A stretch of 64,000 nucleotides of DNA from Cuneatibacter sp. NSJ-177 (GCF_022867805.1 NZ_JALIFO010000001.1:434001-498000), one strand, 5' to 3'; positions 30,631 through 40,525 are shown, counted from the first letter of the stretch. Made by a program: numbers and translations. Notes: generated by a model from the letters alone, not told the origin.

Positions 30631-30678
30631 AAACCGCTGTGAAAGGCCGGAAAACCGGTTGTCACAACGGTTTTTTCT
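30631..30678 (+). terminator. Terminator after the HPr-like gene
   Basis: A nested hairpin: AACCG...TGTGA pairs with TCACA...CGGTT around an inner GGCCGG/CCGGTT, followed by a T-run at 30671-30676. Confidence 0.75.
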
Positions 30679-30737
30679 CTCTATTTAAAAATTCGTCCTA
30701 TTAATTAGGAAGATAGTAATGGAAAAGAAAGGAAAAC

Positions 30738-31412
30738 ATGCAGTATTTAATCTCTTTTTTAGAAGGAATTATCACGTTTATCTCCCCTTGTCTGCTGCCT
30801 TTGCTGCCGGTGTACATCTCTTATTTTGCCGGGGAGAGCGGCGAAGAGGGGAAGCTGTTCCGGACATTGCGGAACTCGCTGGCTTTTGTTTGCGGCTTTG
30901 GGGTGATTTTTGTGGCGCTTGGCGCCTTTGCCGGGACGGTCGGGAGTTTCCTGATCCGGTATAAAACTTGGGTGAATCTGGTGACCGGCCTGGTGGTGGT
31001 GGTTTTTGGATTGAACTTTCTCGGCGTTTTTCGGATTGGTATTTTGAATCAGAGCCGCCAGATGGAAATGAAGCAAAAGGGCCACAGCCTGCTTTCTTCC
31101 TTTTTATTTGGGATTGTGTTCTCGATTGGCTGGACTCCCTGCGTAGGCGCGTTCCTGGGGTCGGCGTTGATGCTGGCTTCCCAGCAGGGATCCGTCGGGA
31201 AAGGCGTCCTTATGCTGGTGCTCTATACCCTGGGACTGGGGATTCCTTTTGTGGCCAGCGCGATTTTGATCGACCGCTTGAAGACGGCTTTCGGCTGGAT
31301 TAAACGGCATTACGATATCATCACGAAGATATCGGGGGCGCTTTTGGTATTGGTTGGTATCTTTATGTGTCTGGGATGGATGGACCGGCTGCTGTCCCTG
31401 CTGAGCTTTTAA
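30738..31412 (+). CDS. ccdA: CcdA-family thiol-disulfide membrane transporter
   Basis: 224 residues with six membrane helices. Two helices carry the redox cysteines in the conserved settings FISPCLLPLLPVYISYF (about residue 18) and GWTPCVGAFLG (about 133). CcdA moves electrons from cytosolic thioredoxin across the membrane to an outside thioredoxin-like partner. That partner is probably the TlpA-like gene that begins ten bases later. No cytochrome c maturation genes are near, so a general oxidative repair or sporulation role is more likely. Confidence 0.93.
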   Translation: MQYLISFLEGIITFISPCLLPLLPVYISYFAGESGEEGKLFRTLRNSLAFVCGFGVIFVALGAFAGTVGSFLIRYKTWVNLVTGLVVVVFGLNFLGVFRIGILNQSRQMEMKQKGHSLLSSFLFGIVFSIGWTPCVGAFLGSALMLASQQGSVGKGVLMLVLYTLGLGIPFVASAILIDRLKTAFGWIKRHYDIITKISGALLVLVGIFMCLGWMDRLLSLLSF

Positions 31413-31422
31413 GGAGGTTCTA

Positions 31423-32160
31423 TTGAAAAAATGGGTGATCGGGGTTATCGCTTTTGCCGTGTTCCTCGGCGGCTGTTTCTTTCTTTATCAAAAGTTGTCC
31501 GGGGAATATCGTCCCCAGGATCAGTTAGTGACGGTGGGAGGCGGAGAAACGGGCGCTTCTGAGACCGGTGATTCCACCGCAGATTCCGGGCCGGCGGCCT
31601 CTTCGGAGAGCCAGCCGCCTGCTCAGACGGAGGAGAGCACTGCCCAAACGCAGCAGTCTGCCTCGTCTGCCAATGAGACAAGTGCGGCGGGGACATCCTC
31701 CGGGGAGGCGGATAACAACGACAGTATGGCCATGGATTTTAAGCTTGCCGACGCAGATGGGAATGAGTACACGTTTTACGACCTTCTGAAGGCGGCGGGC
31801 AAGCCAATGGTCGTGAATTTTTGGGCCAGCTGGTGTGGCCCGTGTAAAAGCGAAATGCCGGAATTCCAGAAATTGTACGAGGAGAAAGGCGATTCCATTG
31901 GCTTTTTGATGGTGAACCTGACGGATGGAAGCCGGGAAACCGTGGAGAAGGCGACCAAGTTTATTGAGGAGCAAGGATACAGCTTCCCGGTCTACTATGA
32001 TATCTGGCAGGAAGCGGCTTACACCTACTATATCAACTCGATTCCGATGACTATTTTTGTCCGGGCAGACGGCACCCTGGAGGCCTACGCGGAAGGCGCC
32101 CTGGACGAAGAGCTGCTGCAAAAGGGGATTGGGATGCTGGAAGATTCCATGGAACAATAA
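31423..32160 (+). CDS. TlpA/ResA-like membrane-anchored thioredoxin
   Basis: 245 residues, TTG start with GGAGG upstream. It has an N-terminal hydrophobic segment with a lipobox-like FLGGC (about residue 18). A low-complexity linker of Ser, Thr, Ala, Gln and Glu (about 40-100) leads to a thioredoxin-fold domain. The active site is FWASWCGPCKSEMPEFQ (about 132-148), and the cis-proline follows in NSIPMTIFV. It should receive electrons from the CcdA protein encoded just upstream and reduce disulfides outside the membrane. Confidence 0.92.
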   Translation: MKKWVIGVIAFAVFLGGCFFLYQKLSGEYRPQDQLVTVGGGETGASETGDSTADSGPAASSESQPPAQTEESTAQTQQSASSANETSAAGTSSGEADNNDSMAMDFKLADADGNEYTFYDLLKAAGKPMVVNFWASWCGPCKSEMPEFQKLYEEKGDSIGFLMVNLTDGSRETVEKATKFIEEQGYSFPVYYDIWQEAAYTYYINSIPMTIFVRADGTLEAYAEGALDEELLQKGIGMLEDSMEQ

Positions 32161-32164
32161 AATA

Positions 32165-32188
32165 TAGGGCGCCTTGGGGGGCGCCCTA
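32165..32188 (+). terminator. Hairpin after tlpA-like gene
   Basis: TAGGGCGCC (32165-32173) and GGCGCCCTA (32180-32188) form a perfect 9-bp stem; the T-run is poor. Confidence 0.55.
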
Positions 32189-32199
32189 TCAAAGACGAA

Positions 32200-32283
32200 G
32201 GAAAGGATGGCAAGAGAGCGAAGGGGAGTCTCGTGTGAGGACCATCCTTTCCACATCGCAGGAAAACGGAAGGAATGTTTTCC
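32200..32283 (+). ncRNA. Candidate structured RNA, two hairpins
   Basis: GGAAAGGATGG (32200-32210) pairs perfectly with CCATCCTTTCC (32242-32252), and GGAAAAC (32261-32267) pairs with GTTTTCC (32277-32283). The inner loop can form GAGA/TCTC. No promoter is certain and I recognise no riboswitch class. About 170 bases separate it from the next gene, and those bases are AT-rich with nothing else clear. Confidence 0.35.
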
Positions 32284-32453
32284 AACTGAGACAAGCATAC
32301 CAGGATCTTGTGGGTATTTCTTGAAAAAAGTTTGAAAAATCTGTGAACACTGATTTCGAATGTTTTTAGGATTTCGGGAGCACGCAGTATAGAAAAGATA
32401 CGTGCGAAGAAATAGGGAAAGAAATATACCAGGAGAGAAGAGAGGAAGAAAAG

Positions 32454-33494
32454 ATGTGGAGATTTGAATGTGATTATACGGAAGGAGCCCATCCAGCGAT
32501 CTTAGAGCGCCTTTTGGAGACCAACGAAGAGCAGACGCCGGGGTATGGAACGGATCTTTACTGCGAAAGCGCACGGAAGAAAATTCAGGCGGCCTGTGAG
32601 AGGGAGGACGTGGATGTCCATTTTCTGGTCGGCGGCACCCAGGCCAATGTCACGGTGATCCGGGCGGCGCTGCGGCCGTATCAGGGTGTGATTTCCGCCT
32701 CCACCGGACACATCAATGTCCATGAAACCGGAGCCGTCGAGGCGGCCGGCCATAAAGTGCTGGCGCTGCCCGGCAGGGATGGAAAACTGACGGCGGATCA
32801 GGTGCAGGAGACCTGCCGCGCCCATTATGCGGATCCGGACCGGGAGCACACGGTGCAGCCGGGCATGGTCTATCTGTCCCACCCGACGGAGACCGGAACG
32901 CTGTATTCCCTGAAGGAGCTGACCGAGATACGGGATGCCTGCCGGGAATGGGGGCTTTCGCTGTTTTTGGACGGAGCCCGGCTGGGCTACGGCATGGCGG
33001 CAGAGGGAAATGAAATTGGCTTTCCGGAGCTGGCCCGGCTCTGCGACGTATTTTATATCGGAGGCACCAAGGTGGGGGCTTTGTTTGGGGAAGCCGTTGT
33101 AATCAGTGATCCGGGGCTTCAGAAGGATTTCCGCTATGAGATCAAGCAGCAGGGCGGTATGCTGGCGAAGGGGCGCCTATTGGGACTCCAGTTTGATACC
33201 CTCTTTACCGGCGGGAGGTATCTTGCGATCGCCCGGCATGCAGTCCGGATGGCGGAGCGGATCCGGGATGGATTTCAAAAACAGGGGTATTCCTTTTTAT
33301 GCGAATCCCGGACCAATCAGCAGTTCCCGATCCTGTCCAATGCCGAGGTGGAGGCCCTGTCAGAGAAATATTGCTTTTCCCGCTGGGAAGCGGTGGATTC
33401 GGAGCACACGGCCGTGCGGTTCTGTACGAGCTGGGCGACCAAAGAAGAGGCGGTCGAAGCACTGCTGGCGGATGTAGCTGCTTTGAGAAAATAA
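32454..33494 (+). CDS. Low-specificity threonine aldolase-like PLP enzyme
   Basis: 346 residues of the beta-eliminating lyase/threonine aldolase fold. Marks are NEEQTPGYGTDLYCESA, VGGTQANVTVIRAAL, HINVHETGAVEAAGHKVL, FLDGARLGYGM (Asp that binds the PLP ring) and YIGGTKVGALFGEA with the PLP lysine (about residue 205). It would split threonine or allo-threonine into glycine and acetaldehyde, though some relatives act on other beta-hydroxy amino acids. The start has AGGAGAGAAGAG-type purines upstream. Confidence 0.9.
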   Translation: MWRFECDYTEGAHPAILERLLETNEEQTPGYGTDLYCESARKKIQAACEREDVDVHFLVGGTQANVTVIRAALRPYQGVISASTGHINVHETGAVEAAGHKVLALPGRDGKLTADQVQETCRAHYADPDREHTVQPGMVYLSHPTETGTLYSLKELTEIRDACREWGLSLFLDGARLGYGMAAEGNEIGFPELARLCDVFYIGGTKVGALFGEAVVISDPGLQKDFRYEIKQQGGMLAKGRLLGLQFDTLFTGGRYLAIARHAVRMAERIRDGFQKQGYSFLCESRTNQQFPILSNAEVEALSEKYCFSRWEAVDSEHTAVRFCTSWATKEEAVEALLADVAALRK

Positions 33495-33593
33495 GATTTT
33501 ATCAGATGATCCGCAAATAGATTCGCTATTAAGACCAAAGGAGAATTAGGCGGGGCGGATGACCCTGCTTTTAGTCGGGGAGGGAGATCAAAC

Positions 33594-34463
33594 ATGCTGG
33601 GGGACTGTCATATCCATGTGATCATGGATGGAGAAAATTACCGGAGGGCGGTGGACCGGCATCGGGACGCCGTGCAGGAAGAGGTGATCCGCAGATGCTT
33701 TTCCGAGTACCAAAGCAGGGGTATAACCTTCCTTCGGGAAGGCGGCGATTCCTACCATGTCTCGGAGAGGGCCAGGGACCTGGCGCCGGAGTATGGAATC
33801 GAATACCGGACGCCTCTGTTTGCCATCCACAAGAAGGGACATTACGGAGGGATTGTAGGTTACGGTTTTGAGACCATGGAGGAATATCGGAATCTCATCT
33901 GCCTCGCCAAGGAAAAGAAAAGTGATTTTATAAAAATCATGGTCAGCGGATTGATTGATTTTTCCCAGGTCGGGGTATTATCGGAGGAAGGGCTGGACCG
34001 GGAGACGATTCGGGAGATGATCTGGGTGGCCCATGAGGAAGGTTTTGCGGTCATGGCCCACACCAACGGCGCGAAAAACGCAATGGACGCCATCGAGGCA
34101 GGTGTGGATTCCCTGGAACACGGTGCTTTTATGGACGAGGAATGCGTGTGCGCATTGGCGGAGTCCGATACGGTGTGGGTGCCGACGCTGTCGCCATGTC
34201 TCAATATGCTCGGCTGCGGCCGGTACGACGATGGCGTTTTAGAAGAGATCGGAGCGATCCACAAAGAACGGATCCGGCAGGCGATTGACCGGAAGGCAAA
34301 GCTGGCCCTGGGCAGCGACGCAGGCGCCTGGCAGGTGCCCCATGGAAAAGGAACGGAGACAGAGCTTTTCCTTATGCTTGATTCCTATCCGCAAAAGGAC
34401 GCCATGCTGGCGGTTCTTTGGGAGGGCGAGCAGGAAATCCGGCGGCGTTTTCGAAGAAAATAA
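33594..34463 (+). CDS. Amidohydrolase-family metal-dependent hydrolase
   Basis: 289 residues of the amidohydrolase superfamily. Metal-site residues are visible in order: DCHIHV (residues 4-9), a lysine in FIKIMVSG (about 115, possibly carboxylated), AHTNG (about 155), LEHGAF (about 178) and GSDAGAW (about 240). It resembles imidazolonepropionase- and prolidase-like members, but is shorter than most because the N-terminal beta-sandwich is missing. The substrate is unknown. It lies between the aldolase and the convergent response regulator. Confidence 0.85.
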   Translation: MLGDCHIHVIMDGENYRRAVDRHRDAVQEEVIRRCFSEYQSRGITFLREGGDSYHVSERARDLAPEYGIEYRTPLFAIHKKGHYGGIVGYGFETMEEYRNLICLAKEKKSDFIKIMVSGLIDFSQVGVLSEEGLDRETIREMIWVAHEEGFAVMAHTNGAKNAMDAIEAGVDSLEHGAFMDEECVCALAESDTVWVPTLSPCLNMLGCGRYDDGVLEEIGAIHKERIRQAIDRKAKLALGSDAGAWQVPHGKGTETELFLMLDSYPQKDAMLAVLWEGEQEIRRRFRRK

Positions 34464-34468
34464 GAGGG

Positions 34469-35155
34469 TCATACTACAAATTTATACCCCAGCCCCCGCA
34501 CAGTCAGGATGTGGCGGGGGTCTTTGGGATTTTCTTCGATTTTTCCCCGCAGGTGGTTGATGTGGACCATGACGGTATTTTCATCCACGCCCCAGTCCCC
34601 CCAGATCTGCCGGTAAAGCTGCTCTTTGGAGAACACTTGGCCGATGTGCTCCAGAAAAAAAGAAAATAACAGCGTCTCTTTAGAGGACAGGAGGATTTCC
34701 TGTCCTTCTTTTTTTGCACGGAGCGTGGTCCGGTCAAAGGAGAAGGGACCTGCCTCGATCAAGGTTCCGGACTGGCTTTGAAGAATTTCGTTCCGGCGGA
34801 TCATGGCTTTCACCTTGGCGCCCAGCACCACTGGATTAAAGGGCTTTGTGATGTAGTCGTCCGCCCCCAGCTCCAGACCGTAGAGCGTGTCATAGTCTTC
34901 ATTTTTTCCGCTGACGATAATGACCGGTGTCAGATTGCGGGACCGGCGGATCTTCTCCAAAAACTGAAACCCGTCCATTCCTCCCATGGTGATGTCAAGA
35001 AGAATGAGATCATAGGTCCTGCGGCGCAGGGCAAAAAGCGCTTCCTCTCCGCTGGAAACTGCCTCGGATTTTAGTTGATTGCTGGTCAGCACTTTGCCGA
35101 GAAGCCGTTGGATCACTGGGTCATCATCTACGATCAATACCGTTTCGCACGCCAT
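34469..35155 (-). CDS. OmpR/PhoB-type response regulator
   Basis: 228 residues. Receiver domain with acidic pocket VDDDPV (residues 9-14), phospho-acceptor Asp in LILLDITMGGMDG (about 54) and Lys in DDYITKPF (about 104). A winged-helix domain follows: LLSSKETLLFSFFLEHIG and VMVHINHLRGKIEENP, ending GLGYKFVV. The start (35155) is the only in-frame ATG near a purine-rich stretch. It is divergent from the kinase gene at 35355, with 199 bases between, so the two probably form a two-component system. Confidence 0.92.
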   Translation of the reverse strand: MACETVLIVDDDPVIQRLLGKVLTSNQLKSEAVSSGEEALFALRRRTYDLILLDITMGGMDGFQFLEKIRRSRNLTPVIIVSGKNEDYDTLYGLELGADDYITKPFNPVVLGAKVKAMIRRNEILQSQSGTLIEAGPFSFDRTTLRAKKEGQEILLSSKETLLFSFFLEHIGQVFSKEQLYRQIWGDWGVDENTVMVHINHLRGKIEENPKDPRHILTVRGLGYKFVV

Positions 35156-35354
35156 AATCAGGTGGATTCCTTTCCGGGAATTTGATACACTGATTATATC
35201 GTAAAATGGGTGTTCCGACAATTGCTTTTTGTGCGGACGAGCCCGGCAGAAAAGAGGCAGCGGCGGAAATTCTGCTGTCGTACGGGAAAAGAAAACGTCG
35301 ATTCTTAACAAATTTTAAGGTGCGTTTAGAGTCATTTAAGGAGGAGCTGATAGG

Positions 35355-37217
35355 ATGGAAGCATCAGGAAAAACAAGTAAGCCAAACAGTAAGAAGGTGA
35401 AGCGAATCGGAGAAGAAAAGGGGAGCGAAAGTAAGATACCTTTTTCCCGGAACATCCGTCTTTTGTTTGCAGCGGTCCTGCTGACAGCTGCCCTGTTCGG
35501 GGTGTCGGTATACGGAGTTCTCTCCAACTATCAGGAAAATCTCCTTCAGAATCAGGAAAAACAGCTGAGTATGATCGCAGAGAATGTTTCCAACAGCCTG
35601 GAAGTTTTGATCAGAGAATACCAGCAGGAGATGGAAGCTCTGATAAGAACGGAGGCGTTTCAGGAAGCGGCAAAGAGGGCGGACCGTGGGGACAAGGAGA
35701 TGGCGGAAGCCATTCTTTGGGCGGAACAAACCGCAAAACAGCCGCTTTTATCCGGCGCAGCGTACCTGGCGGACGGGGAAGCGGACGCTATCCTTCCGGA
35801 AACGGACGTCACCTACCAAAAAACGCTGACCAAGACAGGGACATCTGCGCGGATGGAAGTGGTTGCCGACGGCAGCCGTGCCTATTATCTTCGTCTGACC
35901 AGAGAAAATCCGTCCGGCGGAAGGCTGGTGTTTTATCTCAGTCTGTCGGAACTTTACCAGAAGACAGCCGCCTACATTAAGATGGGGGAAAAGGGCTATG
36001 TGATGGTAAAAGACTCGGATGGCGTCATCTTGATGCACTCTTTAGAAGAACAGATCGGTCAGAATGTGATTGCCGACCGGCAGGCAGAACATCCGGACTA
36101 TGATTTCAGCGAACTAAAGGAACTGGTGGCCAGGCAAAAAAGCGGGGAGACCGGCGTGCAGGTCTATCATTCTTACTGGTGGGCCGAGGAGGAGCCGCAC
36201 CGCGTGAAGAAAATTTCCGCTTTCACACCTGCCTTGGCGGGAGATGATTTCCTGATCGTCAGCGCGGTCATCGACTACGAGGAACTGGCCGTTCCGATCC
36301 ATGAGGGCGCGGTGAAGATGCTGCTGGTGATCGGCGGATTCGGAGCTTTGCTGTTGCTGCTCTTTTTCAGCTTGATGCTTTCACTGAGAAGCCGGAGCCG
36401 GATGCAGCGAGAAAACGATCGCCTTCGCCAGCTCAATGAACAGCTGGAAGAATTGCGCCGCCGGGAGGAGATTCTGGCCCACAAACAAAGGCTGGAGCTG
36501 ATCGGCACGATGACCGGTGGGATTGCCCATGAATTCAATAACCTGCTCACTCCCATCATGGGCTATTCTGCGCTGCTTTTGGCAGACGAAGAGGACGGAG
36601 AGGGAGAACGCCGGGAAGAACTTCAGGAAATCTATGATTCGGCGGTGAAAGCAAAGGAAATCATCGATCAGATTTCCCGGTTCAGCGGAAAAAATTCGGA
36701 GAAAACCTTCCGGAACATCGCTGTGACGCCGGTGATTCAAAATGCGTTGAACCTGGCTCTCTCCGGACAGAAAAGGAAAGTGAAGCTTCAGTGCTCCCTG
36801 GCCGGTTCCGAGTACCGAATCCAGGGAAATCCGACTCAGCTGCAGCAGATTATCTTGAATCTCTGCACCAACGCATTTTACGCGATGCAGGGCCGGGAGG
36901 ACGCGGCGCTAGTGGTGGAAAGCGAGGTTCTGCGGCCGGAAAAGAAAAAGGATCCTTTCTTTAAAGGAAAAGAAAAACAGTTATTTTATCGCTTGACGAT
37001 TCAGGATAACGGCTGCGGAATGGAGCCGGAGGTCCTGGAACAGATTTTTGTTCCCTTTTTTACGACCAAAAAAGCCGGAGAGGGAACCGGCCTCGGACTG
37101 GCGGTGGTTCACCGGATGGTGGAAGCCCATGGAGGCCATATTTGTGTGGAAAGTACGGTGGGAACAGGCACAAAATTTGTGATCTACCTGCCGGTATGGA
37201 CAGAAAAAACGGCATAG
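35355..37217 (+). CDS. Sensor histidine kinase (cache sensor, NtrB-like)
   Basis: 620 residues. Membrane helices at about 33-54 and 318-342 enclose a large extracellular cache-like domain (with [19 protein letters not shown], typical of such sensors). A coiled coil (about 350-380) leads to the H-box [20 protein letters not shown]. The N-box [10 protein letters not shown] and G-boxes DNGCGMEPE and [11 protein letters not shown] complete the ATPase domain. The H-box is of the NtrB/DctB type, whereas the partner regulator is PhoB-like, an uncommon pairing. The downstream citrate transporter suggests an organic-acid signal. Confidence 0.92.
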   Translation: MEASGKTSKPNSKKVKRIGEEKGSESKIPFSRNIRLLFAAVLLTAALFGVSVYGVLSNYQENLLQNQEKQLSMIAENVSNSLEVLIREYQQEMEALIRTEAFQEAAKRADRGDKEMAEAILWAEQTAKQPLLSGAAYLADGEADAILPETDVTYQKTLTKTGTSARMEVVADGSRAYYLRLTRENPSGGRLVFYLSLSELYQKTAAYIKMGEKGYVMVKDSDGVILMHSLEEQIGQNVIADRQAEHPDYDFSELKELVARQKSGETGVQVYHSYWWAEEEPHRVKKISAFTPALAGDDFLIVSAVIDYEELAVPIHEGAVKMLLVIGGFGALLLLLFFSLMLSLRSRSRMQRENDRLRQLNEQLEELRRREEILAHKQRLELIGTMTGGIAHEFNNLLTPIMGYSALLLADEEDGEGERREELQEIYDSAVKAKEIIDQISRFSGKNSEKTFRNIAVTPVIQNALNLALSGQKRKVKLQCSLAGSEYRIQGNPTQLQQIILNLCTNAFYAMQGREDAALVVESEVLRPEKKKDPFFKGKEKQLFYRLTIQDNGCGMEPEVLEQIFVPFFTTKKAGEGTGLGLAVVHRMVEAHGGHICVESTVGTGTKFVIYLPVWTEKTA

Positions 37218-37265
37218 GCGCCGCGGTTTAACAGGAGCCTTGCCGAAAACCAGGAGGGAAAGACC

Positions 37266-38564
37266 ATGACATTGGCAATCTTAGGTTTTTTGACGATGGC
37301 TCTGATTATCGTTCTGCTTTTAAAGGCAAAGACGGTACCCGCAATCGCTTTTATCGCGGTGCCGACGGTGACGGCTTTTTTAGCTGGTTTTTCAGTGGAG
37401 GAAATCGGCGGATTTATTAAAAGCGGCGTCGCCGATACGGCCAGCACCGCCTGTCTGTTTATTTTCTCGATCTTATTTTTTGGAATCATGAGTGATACGG
37501 GCATGTTTGACCGGATCATCGACGCTCTGGTGAAGAAGGCGGGAAATAGTGTGATTGCAATTACAATGCTGACTGCGCTGATTGCAATGATCGGCCATCT
37601 GGACGGTTCGGGCGCTTCGACGTTTCTGATCACGATTCCTGCGATGCTGCCGATTTATAAGCGGATGAATATCCGCAATACGACTTTGCTTACCATCTGT
37701 GTGGCCGCCATGGGCGTGATGAACCTGCTGCCCTGGGGCGGACCGACCATGCGGACGGCCAGCGTCATTGAGGTGGATGCGACGCTGCTGTGGAAAGAGC
37801 TGATCCCAATGCAGGTCGTCGGTATTGTGCTGGCGTTTGCGGTAGCGTTTATTCTTGGCAGAATCGAGCTGAAACGGGGAGCCGGGTTAGACGGCGCACT
37901 GGCGGCGGAGCATATGGCAGAAGAAAAGAAAGTCAATGAATTGGCCCGTCCGAAGCTGTTTTGGTTTAATATTGTTTTAACACTGGCTGTGATCTTAATC
38001 CTGACCTTTGTTGATGTTCCTTCCTATTACGTGTTTATGATCGGCGTGGCGATTGCTCTTCTTGTGAACTATCCGGGGGAAAAGGTGCAGAGCAAGATTA
38101 TTAAATCCCACTCCGGGGCCGCCATCATGATGGCCTCCACCTTGTTAACCGCAGGCGTACTTCTCGGTATTCTGGAGGAGAGCGGAATGATGGATTCGAT
38201 GGCCACCGCACTGGTCAATATTCTGCCGGAATTTTTAGGGCCGCATCTGGCCGTGGTGATTGGAATTTTGTCCGTGCCTCTGGCGCTGGTATTCTGTACG
38301 GATTCCTATTTCTATGGAGTTCTGCCGATTATGATCGGCGTCGGCGCCAAATATGGCCTGTCCGCCATGGAGATGGGCATTGCCATGGTGGTCTGCCGCA
38401 ACTGCGCCACCTTTATCAGCCCAGTGGTCCCCGCCACATTTCTCGGCTGCGGGCTGGCCGAAGTGGAGATCCAGGACCATATCAAACACTCCTTCCTGTG
38501 GGTCTGGGCCATCAGCGGAGTCTGCCTGATCGCCGGAATTTGTTTTGGGATAATCCGCGTGTGA
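37266..38564 (+). CDS. CitMHS-family citrate/proton symporter
   Basis: 432 residues with about twelve membrane helices. The signature IGHLDGSGASTFLITIPAM (about 98-116) and PWGGPTMRTASVI (about 158-170) are those of the CitMHS family, which imports citrate complexed with a divalent metal such as Mg or Ca. AGGAGGG precedes the ATG. It lies 48 bases after the histidine kinase gene, so kinase and transporter are likely co-transcribed and co-regulated. No citrate lyase is seen in the window. Confidence 0.92.
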   Translation: MTLAILGFLTMALIIVLLLKAKTVPAIAFIAVPTVTAFLAGFSVEEIGGFIKSGVADTASTACLFIFSILFFGIMSDTGMFDRIIDALVKKAGNSVIAITMLTALIAMIGHLDGSGASTFLITIPAMLPIYKRMNIRNTTLLTICVAAMGVMNLLPWGGPTMRTASVIEVDATLLWKELIPMQVVGIVLAFAVAFILGRIELKRGAGLDGALAAEHMAEEKKVNELARPKLFWFNIVLTLAVILILTFVDVPSYYVFMIGVAIALLVNYPGEKVQSKIIKSHSGAAIMMASTLLTAGVLLGILEESGMMDSMATALVNILPEFLGPHLAVVIGILSVPLALVFCTDSYFYGVLPIMIGVGAKYGLSAMEMGIAMVVCRNCATFISPVVPATFLGCGLAEVEIQDHIKHSFLWVWAISGVCLIAGICFGIIRV

Positions 38565-38604
38565 TTTTGCATATATTGTATTATCATCCTTCTTGAAATG
38601 GAAA

Positions 38605-38638
38605 GAGGACTGTCTTCGGGCGGTCCTTTTTCTTTTTT
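38605..38638 (+). terminator. Terminator after the citrate transporter
   Basis: GGACTG (38607-38612) and CGGTCC (38621-38626) form a short stem with one wobble pair, followed by a long T-rich run. Confidence 0.75.
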
Positions 38639-38762
38639 GCTTCTGAGGTGAAAACGATAACAAAAATGTAAAATATGTTGCCTTTTCGTGTTATTGTTTC
38701 GCGCATTTTTGGATGCTACTATGGGGACATCCAATCGAAATGAGAGAAAAGGAGGAGAGAGG

Positions 38763-39245
38763 ATGAAGGTGATTCGGTGGCTGGACCGAAATCTGGAAGA
38801 ATGCTGCATGGCGGTGCTCTTGGTACTGATTGCCTGCATTATGATGGCACAGGTGATCATGCGGTATCTTTTTAAGGCATCCATGCCCTGGCCGGAGGAG
38901 TGCTGCCGGTATCTGTGGGTGGCCACGACGTGTTTTAGCCTTGGCTATGTCGTGCAGAAGGATAATGCGTTAAAAGTGGAGATTGTCATGGGGATGCTCC
39001 CGGAAAAAGGAAAAATGGTGGTGGAGATGGGGATCCGGATCTTGATGATGCTGCTGCACGGGTATATGGCTTACCATACATTCCTTTCCATGGCGGCGCT
39101 TCGTGCGTCCGGGCAGCTATCGCCTGCCATGAAGATGCCGGTCTGGATATTATACCTGGTTCTGGGAATCGGATTTGCGCTCGGCGCGGTCCGCTATCTG
39201 GAGCAGGTGGTCCGCGGAGTTAGAAAGGGGAAGACGATATGCTGA
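38763..39245 (+). CDS. TRAP transporter small permease (DctQ)
   Basis: 160 residues with four membrane helices. Residues MAQVIMRYLFKASMPWPEE and YLWVATTCFSLGY are the DctQ pattern. AAAGGAGGAG lies just before ATG 38763. It overlaps the large permease by seven bases. First gene of a six-gene unit for uptake and breakdown of an organic acid. Confidence 0.93.
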   Translation: MKVIRWLDRNLEECCMAVLLVLIACIMMAQVIMRYLFKASMPWPEECCRYLWVATTCFSLGYVVQKDNALKVEIVMGMLPEKGKMVVEMGIRILMMLLHGYMAYHTFLSMAALRASGQLSPAMKMPVWILYLVLGIGFALGAVRYLEQVVRGVRKGKTIC

Positions 39246-40525
39246 CTGCGTTATTGTTGGTTTTTCTGGTTGGCCTGGTGATGAGTGTTCCGATTGCATT
39301 GACCATGCTTTTGGCCACCTTAATACCGGGGTGGATCAGCAGCAGTTTTGCTGCGGACACGGCCTTCATTGTGCGGGGAATCATCGGTGGCGCCGACAGC
39401 ACGCCGATCATTGCCGTGCCCCTTTTCATGCTTTCCGGTATTGTGATGGCAAGGGGCGGAATCTCGGAGAAACTGTTTAACGTATTTGCCTACCTGTTCG
39501 GGAAAATGCGGGCTGGGCTTCCCTGCACGGTGATTATCACCTGCCTGTTTTACGGAGCGATTTCTGGTTCCGGACCCGCCACCTGCGCGGCGGTGGGAAC
39601 CATGGGGATTCCGGTTTTGCTGAAAATGGGATACGACCGGGTTTTCTGCGGCGCGATCATCGGCACCGCCGGAGGGTTGGGAGTGATTATCCCGCCGAGT
39701 ATTCCTTTCATTCTTTTCGGCATTGCCACCGGGGCCTCCGTTGGAAATCTGTTCCTGGGCGGTATTCTTCCGGGAATTCTGATTGCCTTGTGCCTGTGCG
39801 GATACGCCATTTTTTACTGTACGCGGCACGGAGAAGATAAAAATGCCATCAACGCATATGTGGGGGGACTCCGGGCCAGAGGATTCGGCAAGGTGTTTCT
39901 GGAAAGTTTTTGGGCGTTGCTGACCCCGGTCATTATCCTGGGAGGAATTTACTCCGGCGCCGTGACGCCGACGGAAGCGGCCTGCATTTCCGTATTTTAC
40001 TCCCTGATCGTTGCTTTTTTTATCTATCGGACGATCCGGATCCGGGATTTGTGGCCGATTTTGACGGAGTCGATCCGCTCTTATGCGCCGCTGTGCCTGA
40101 TGCTGACGCTGGCCACCGTGTTGGGGAGAGTTTTGACGCTGCTGCAGCTTCCGAACACGATTTCCCAGTTTATCACGGCCCATTTCAACAACCGGTATCT
40201 GTTCCTTCTGGTGCTGGTCTTGATCCTTTTGGTACTGGGGATGTTCATGGACTGCGCGCCGGCAATCATGATTCTGGGACCGATGCTGCTGCCGGTGGCA
40301 AAGGCCCTGGGGATCAACGAGATTCACCTTGGCGTCATCATGGTGGTGGATCTGGCGGTTGGATTTATCACTCCGCCCTTCGGCGTCAATCTGTTCGTGG
40401 CCAGCCGGTTGATCGACGTGCCGGTGCTGACCTTGGGAAAACGGGTGATTCCTTTCATCATCACATTTTTGGCGGCGCTGTTGCTGATCACTTATATTCC
40501 GGCATTGAGTCTGATGTTTTTGTAG
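39239..40525 (+). CDS. TRAP transporter large permease (DctM)
   Basis: 428 residues, about twelve helices. Family marks include FMLSGIVMARGGISEKLF, GAISGSGPATCAAVGTMGIP and GGLGVIIPPSIPFILFGI. It couples substrate entry to the sodium or proton gradient with DctQ and the binding protein encoded downstream. Confidence 0.95.
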   Translation: MLTALLLVFLVGLVMSVPIALTMLLATLIPGWISSSFAADTAFIVRGIIGGADSTPIIAVPLFMLSGIVMARGGISEKLFNVFAYLFGKMRAGLPCTVIITCLFYGAISGSGPATCAAVGTMGIPVLLKMGYDRVFCGAIIGTAGGLGVIIPPSIPFILFGIATGASVGNLFLGGILPGILIALCLCGYAIFYCTRHGEDKNAINAYVGGLRARGFGKVFLESFWALLTPVIILGGIYSGAVTPTEAACISVFYSLIVAFFIYRTIRIRDLWPILTESIRSYAPLCLMLTLATVLGRVLTLLQLPNTISQFITAHFNNRYLFLLVLVLILLVLGMFMDCAPAIMILGPMLLPVAKALGINEIHLGVIMVVDLAVGFITPPFGVNLFVASRLIDVPVLTLGKRVIPFIITFLAALLLITYIPALSLMFL

